Source: JBBQWR01 sp038210495 (GTDB taxonomy: Bacteria; Planctomycetota; Planctomycetia; Pirellulales; DATAWG01). Taken from it: DNA of 63,351 nucleotides. Position 1 is the first letter of the stretch; each line of letters begins with the position of its first letter. The position numbers were made by a program, and so were the translations under genes. Below, piece by piece: positions 59,883 to 63,351 of the stretch. Location of the stretch: NCBI GenBank assembly GCA_038210495.1, contig JBBQWR010000034.1:1-63351 (forward strand), written 5' to 3'. The notes below the pieces were generated by a model that saw nothing but the letters and a program-made list of their open reading frames with translations, ran no database searches and was not told the origin of the DNA.

Positions 59883-60479
59883 TTGGCCGGTAAAGATCTG
59901 ATCCTGGATTTTTCCGAATACGACGTGAACAACGTTCTCGCCGACCAGCAGGAAATCCGGCGGTACAACTACCAGCGCTTCGAGATGGAGCAACTCACGG
60001 CCGTGGTTTACGTCAACACGGACCGTGGTATCTGCGCGGGCTACAAGGACCTCACGAATCACGAGTTCTGGATCCGCGGCCACATGCCGTACGTGCCGAT
60101 CATGCCGGGTATCTTGATGTGCGAAGCGGCCGCCCAGCTCTCGAGCTACTTCGCCCAGAAGTACGACCTCTTGGGCTGCCGGATCGTCGGCTTTGGCGGA
60201 TTGGAAGAGGTCCGGTTTCGCGGCACGATAATTCCCGGCCAGCGGCTCGTACTCGTTGTCCAATCGCTTCGCGTCCGTCGCAACGCCATGATCCAGTGCC
60301 GCTTCCAAGGATTCGTCGAGCAAAACCTGGTGGTCGAAGGCAAACTCATGGGTATTTGCTTGCCGATCGATCCGCCCCCAATGCTCGACGTTTCGCAGGC
60401 CTACTCGACAACGCCGGCGAACGTCGGCAAACCCTCTCCTTCCAATCCGACTGGCGCTAGCCAATCTCCGACCCTCTAG
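59883..60479 (+). CDS. FabZ-like beta-hydroxyacyl-ACP dehydratase
   Basis: This 198-residue hot-dog-fold protein has the FabZ/FabA active-site pattern RGHMPYVPIMPGILMCEAAA (HxxxxPxxPGxLxxEAxAQ). Strands typical of dehydratases follow (VGFGGLEEVRFRGTIIPGQR, then VLVVQSLRVRRNAMIQCRFQ). I start at the TTG at 59883 because AGGAG lies 7 bp upstream; an ATG at 59832 has no such site. A stretch of about 55 residues before the active site and a Pro/Ser-rich tail make it longer than FabZ (about 150). Fatty acid or polyketide use is inferred; the substrate is unknown. Confidence 0.82.
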   Translation: MAGKDLILDFSEYDVNNVLADQQEIRRYNYQRFEMEQLTAVVYVNTDRGICAGYKDLTNHEFWIRGHMPYVPIMPGILMCEAAAQLSSYFAQKYDLLGCRIVGFGGLEEVRFRGTIIPGQRLVLVVQSLRVRRNAMIQCRFQGFVEQNLVVEGKLMGICLPIDPPPMLDVSQAYSTTPANVGKPSPSNPTGASQSPTL

Positions 60480-60508
60480 GTCAGCGGCCCTTTGCGATAT
60501 GGAAAGTC

Positions 60509-61162
60509 ATGGGCCGACGGGCGCTTCGCAAAATCGATCCCTCGCTCGACCTGGGCCGTCACCTTAAGTCCTGGGACCAGTTACCGAAGCCGGCCGGCGA
60601 ACTCGCGCTGTTCGATCGCGCCGCGCCGCTAGAAATTGAGATCGGCAGTGGCAAGGGACTGTTTTTGGCGGCGGCAGCGTCCGAGCAACCGGAACGAAAC
60701 TTTCTGGGAATCGAGATCGTCGCGAAATACGCTCGATTCGCGGCCGCCCGACTGGCGACCCGCGAACTGCGCAACGCCCTCATGGTTCATGGCGACGGTC
60801 AACGTCTCTTGACCGAACTGCTGCCGGACGACTCCGTCGCCGCGATCCACGTTTACTTTCCCGACCCCTGGTGGAAAGCTCGGCATCGCAAGCGGCGGGT
60901 CATGAACGCGGCCTTCGTCGTTCAAGTCCAGCGGGTCTTGGCGCCGCGAGGCCGGCTTCATTTTTGGACGGACGTCGAAGAATATTTCCATTCGGCGCTC
61001 GCCATCCTCGCCGAATCGACGCGCCTCACGGGTCCACTGCCAGTGACCGAGCAGCCGGCCACCCACGACCTCGACTACCGCACGCACTTCGAGCGGCGAA
61101 TGCGGCTCCACGGCCAAGCCATCCACCGCGCCGAATTCCAAAAAGGCGAGCGTGGGGAATAA
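60509..61162 (+). CDS. trmB: tRNA (guanine-N7)-methyltransferase
   Basis: This 217-residue SAM enzyme makes m7G46 in tRNA. The SAM site is EIEIGSGKGLFLAAAASEQP, with NFLGIEIVAKYARFAAARLA. The family motif is VYFPDPWWKARHRKRRVMNA, followed by GRLHFWTDVEEYFHSALAI. The end, THFERRMRLHGQAIHRAEFQ, is typical. GGAAAG lies 3 bp before the ATG. It follows the FabZ-like gene by 29 bp and is probably cotranscribed. Confidence 0.95.
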   Translation: MGRRALRKIDPSLDLGRHLKSWDQLPKPAGELALFDRAAPLEIEIGSGKGLFLAAAASEQPERNFLGIEIVAKYARFAAARLATRELRNALMVHGDGQRLLTELLPDDSVAAIHVYFPDPWWKARHRKRRVMNAAFVVQVQRVLAPRGRLHFWTDVEEYFHSALAILAESTRLTGPLPVTEQPATHDLDYRTHFERRMRLHGQAIHRAEFQKGERGE

Positions 61163-61317
61163 GCCCCCTGTCCTCGGCGCACCTCCTGTATGACTCTCGA
61201 CAGCTCACTTGCAGTCCCTGCGGCCCTTGCGGTCCTCTACGTCTCCCTCCCTCCAAACGCTACGATAAACCGGCGCCAGACAACTTAGCCGCCTAACCGC
61301 CCTCCGCATTCCAAGCC

Positions 61318-61926
61318 ATGTCCGCACCCGAAGACCCCCTCGTCGATCGGATCAAGCGCGGCGATCACTCGGCGCTTGGCGAGTGGCTCAACGAGCGACG
61401 GCTACCCCTCTTGGCGTTCATTGAGCGGCGGCTGGGCGCAGCCCTCCGCCGAAAAATCGAGCCGGACGACCTGATCCAAGAAGTCAGTGCCGACGCCGTT
61501 CGCTCGTTCGACGAAATGGACCTCAAGAACCGCGATCCGTTCGGCTGGCTGTGTCAAATCGCCGAACGCCGGATCATCGACGCCCATCGCCGATTCTTCG
61601 GCAGTCTCAAGCGAGACGCGGGCCGCGAGGCGCCGCTCGAAGCGGGCGCCGGGACCGAACGGGCCGGGCTGATCCACATGCTCGTGGCCAGCATGACCAC
61701 CGCTAGCCAGGCCTTTTCCCGTGGGCAAAAAGAAATCCGGCTCGTCGCCGCGATGGAAAAACTGCCCGAAGAGCAGCGCGACGCCCTGCGAATGCGCTAC
61801 GTCGAAAATCTCCCGTCCAAGACGATCGCCGAGCGCCTCGGAAAAACCGACGGCTCGGTCCGCGTGATGCTCACCCGAGCGCTGGCCAAGCTCCAGCAAC
61901 TCTTAGGCGCCGACCAAGAAACGTGA
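61318..61926 (+). CDS. ECF-type RNA polymerase sigma factor, planctomycete type
   Basis: This 202-residue sigma factor has region 2 (RKIEPDDLIQEVSADAVRSF, then PFGWLCQIAERRIIDAHRRF) and region 4 with an HTH (LPEEQRDALRMRYVENLPSK, TIAERLGKTDGSVRVMLTRA). The linker contains the long insert typical of planctomycete ECF groups. No anti-sigma factor lies next to it. The target regulon is unknown. The ATG at 61318 has no clear ribosome site. Confidence 0.9.
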   Translation: MSAPEDPLVDRIKRGDHSALGEWLNERRLPLLAFIERRLGAALRRKIEPDDLIQEVSADAVRSFDEMDLKNRDPFGWLCQIAERRIIDAHRRFFGSLKRDAGREAPLEAGAGTERAGLIHMLVASMTTASQAFSRGQKEIRLVAAMEKLPEEQRDALRMRYVENLPSKTIAERLGKTDGSVRVMLTRALAKLQQLLGADQET

Positions 61927-62014
61927 TCTCGAAATCTCCCTCTCCCTCTGGGAGAAGGCTGGGGTGAGGGCGTCGCGCTACTCGGAACGCGATACCCTGC
62001 AACCTCCGGGGAAA

Positions 62015-63160
62015 TCACTTCCGCCGCATCGCCTCGATTGGCTGCAGATTCGCGCCCCAGTAAGCCGGATAAACGGCCCCGGCCAGACCCACCAGCAGGG
62101 CGAGCACAAATCCTTGCACGACGATGACCGGCTGGATGTCTCCGCCAATCAAGCCCGAGGTCGCCGGCATCTTCGACAGCAAGCGCGTCAGCAATATCGC
62201 GGCGACCGAGCCGACGAGTGCCCCGCCGAAACTGAGTACGAACGCCTCGACCAAAATCATCCGCATTACCCGGATCTTGCGCCAGCCGATCGCGCGGAGC
62301 GTGCCGATCTCTCGTACTCGCTCATACACCGACATGACCATCGTATTGAGCATGCCGATCGCGCCGATGAACAGCGCGATCGCCGATGTCACCCACGCCA
62401 CGGCCCGGGCCAGCTTGATCTCGTTGACGCTTTCGATGAACTTGCCCGTCGGGATGGCGGCGACCCCGTGGAGCAAATGCTCGATCTGCTCGCCGACCTT
62501 GGCGAGCTCGGCGATATGCTCGGGCGTGTTGTCCTTCGGAATGTCTGTTTTGACGATGAATCCCGTGACCTCGTGCGGGCGGTTCATGTAGTCCTGCATG
62601 TCGGAGAGGAGGACCTTGAGCGAGCCGTTTTCGTAAACGTTCTGGCTGCGGAAAATCCCCACGACCTCCACGGGCACATCCTGATAAATCTTGATCGTAT
62701 CCCCGACGTTGACGTTCATGATCTTGGCGAGCTTTTCGCCCACCCAGACTTTGTGATGGTCGTTATCCGTAAGCGCGCGGCCGCTAAGGATTTCCATCGG
62801 CTTGAACAGCGACGAGTCGGCCCGCCAGCCGTCGATGATCACCAAATCGAGCCCCTTGTCCTCGATCGAAATCGTGTCCATCAGGCCGTCCATCGTGTCT
62901 TTGACGTGCGGCAGTTTTACGATCTCGTCCCGCAGGCTCTCGGGCAGTCCGTTGTTCAACTCGGCACTGCCTCCGACGCGCTGGACGACCAGGTCGATCC
63001 CGCGCTGAGCATAAAGATCGCTGAACTGAGTCGCAAAGCCGTCGGAGATTCCGACCAGCGCGACGACGGCCGCCACGGCGACCGCCAGTCCGACGACAGT
63101 TAGCGCGCTGCGCATCTTGCGGCGAAAGATGTTCCGCCAAACGAAGCTGAAGAACTGCAT
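62015..63160 (-). CDS. MacB/FtsX-type ABC transporter permease
   Basis: This 381-residue permease has an N-terminal TM (SALTVVGLAVAVAAVVALVG) and a large periplasmic MacB_PCD domain (about 45-260, including DIPKDNTPEHIAELAK). Three C-terminal TM helices (TSAIALFIGAIGMLNTMVMS, ILVEAFVLSFGGALVGSVAA, GFVLALLVGLAGAVYPAYWG) form the FtsX domain. GGGAG lies 8 bp before the ATG at 63160; a TTG 15 bp further upstream is less likely. The ATPase partner is not in the window and may lie beyond the right edge. It probably exports a lipoprotein, peptide or lipid. Confidence 0.9.
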   Translation of the reverse strand: MQFFSFVWRNIFRRKMRSALTVVGLAVAVAAVVALVGISDGFATQFSDLYAQRGIDLVVQRVGGSAELNNGLPESLRDEIVKLPHVKDTMDGLMDTISIEDKGLDLVIIDGWRADSSLFKPMEILSGRALTDNDHHKVWVGEKLAKIMNVNVGDTIKIYQDVPVEVVGIFRSQNVYENGSLKVLLSDMQDYMNRPHEVTGFIVKTDIPKDNTPEHIAELAKVGEQIEHLLHGVAAIPTGKFIESVNEIKLARAVAWVTSAIALFIGAIGMLNTMVMSVYERVREIGTLRAIGWRKIRVMRMILVEAFVLSFGGALVGSVAAILLTRLLSKMPATSGLIGGDIQPVIVVQGFVLALLVGLAGAVYPAYWGANLQPIEAMRRK

Positions 63161-63351
63161 GGCGACGTCTCCCAAAAGAAATGAAAAGATCTATCGGGGT
63201 GCCCGAGGCTGGAGGCCTTGTAATTACCCACAAGTGTACAAAGTTTTTCGGCTGGTCGGCCGAGTGGGAATTCGATTTATCGCGATGGGTTCATTCGGGT
63301 TACGATTTCCGCGTGGGACATCTGAGGGCGTGGAACGAGGTTTGCTTTGCA
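63161..63351. other. right edge, no gene seen
   Basis: About 190 bp upstream of the permease gene show no coding frame or clear promoter. The GAGGCTGGAGGCCTTG palindrome-like stretch near 63205-63220 is too short to interpret. Confidence 0.35.

Overview
The window is GC-rich chromosomal DNA that looks like a planctomycete, most likely of the Pirellula/Lacipirellula type. The evidence is a DUF1549/DUF1553 plus DUF1501 gene pair, a Ser/Thr-kinase-fold protein of planctomycetal layout, a YXWGXW-repeat secreted protein, a planctomycete-style ECF sigma factor, loosely packed genes often without clear Shine-Dalgarno sites, and many short intergenic repeats. I see no rRNA operon, transposase, integrase, phage gene or CRISPR array. 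It reads as core chromosome, not a genomic island.

Layout. 0.2-7 kb: rarA, then a minus-strand block with a histidine kinase/response regulator pair, a ROK glucokinase, a SixA-type phosphatase and an RNase HII-like protein. 7-11 kb: the DUF1549/DUF1501 pair ending in a clear terminator. 11-17.4 kb: MATE transporter, arginine decarboxylase (speA), a secreted protein, an EamA transporter and a DUF3467 protein. 17.8-23.3 kb: 2-oxoglutarate dehydrogenase E1, a secreted beta-propeller, a small TPR-like protein, tRNA-Glu and csrA. 24-28 kb: nuoI, a DUF2203 gene, nuoA, nuoC and nuoD, with no nuoB. 28-33 kb: uvsE, an ACT protein, then the classic SRP RNA-dnaX-ybaB-recR cluster. 33-43.9 kb: rpoN, a PH-domain membrane protein, nrdR, an aldehyde dehydrogenase, a pseudokinase preceded by a broken domain remnant, pgi, a secreted DUF6263-like protein and a secreted alpha/beta hydrolase. 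44-50 kb: nadA, tRNA-Leu, the YXWGXW protein, UDP-galactopyranose mutase and a DUF707 protein. 50-63 kb: a FliN-like protein, an anchored protein, ScpB, an extremely acidic protein, yqgE-ccsA/hemX-hemA, cbiX, a C-terminal processing protease, a 32-residue basic protein, a FabZ-like dehydratase, trmB, an ECF sigma factor and a MacB/FtsX-type permease.

How the genes work together. Most are housekeeping: replication and repair (rarA, dnaX, ybaB, recR, uvsE, RNase HII-like), central metabolism (glk, pgi, sucA, aldehyde dehydrogenase), respiration (nuo genes), cofactors (nadA, hemA, cbiX), regulation (csrA, rpoN, nrdR, ECF sigma, two-component pair) and envelope functions.

The most interesting signals are these. 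A run of ten A in dnaX has stop codons immediately behind it in both other frames, so it is a candidate recoding site for a short gamma form. A kinase-fold protein has both catalytic aspartates replaced by asparagine. A palindromic repeat supplies the C-terminus of the CcsA/HemX-like protein. NuoA carries an unusually large insert and NuoD a four-cysteine C-terminal motif, with nuoB missing between them. Finally there are a Asp/Glu-dominated protein with a perfect ribosome binding site, a tiny basic protein, and at least five families of dispersed inverted or tandem repeats.
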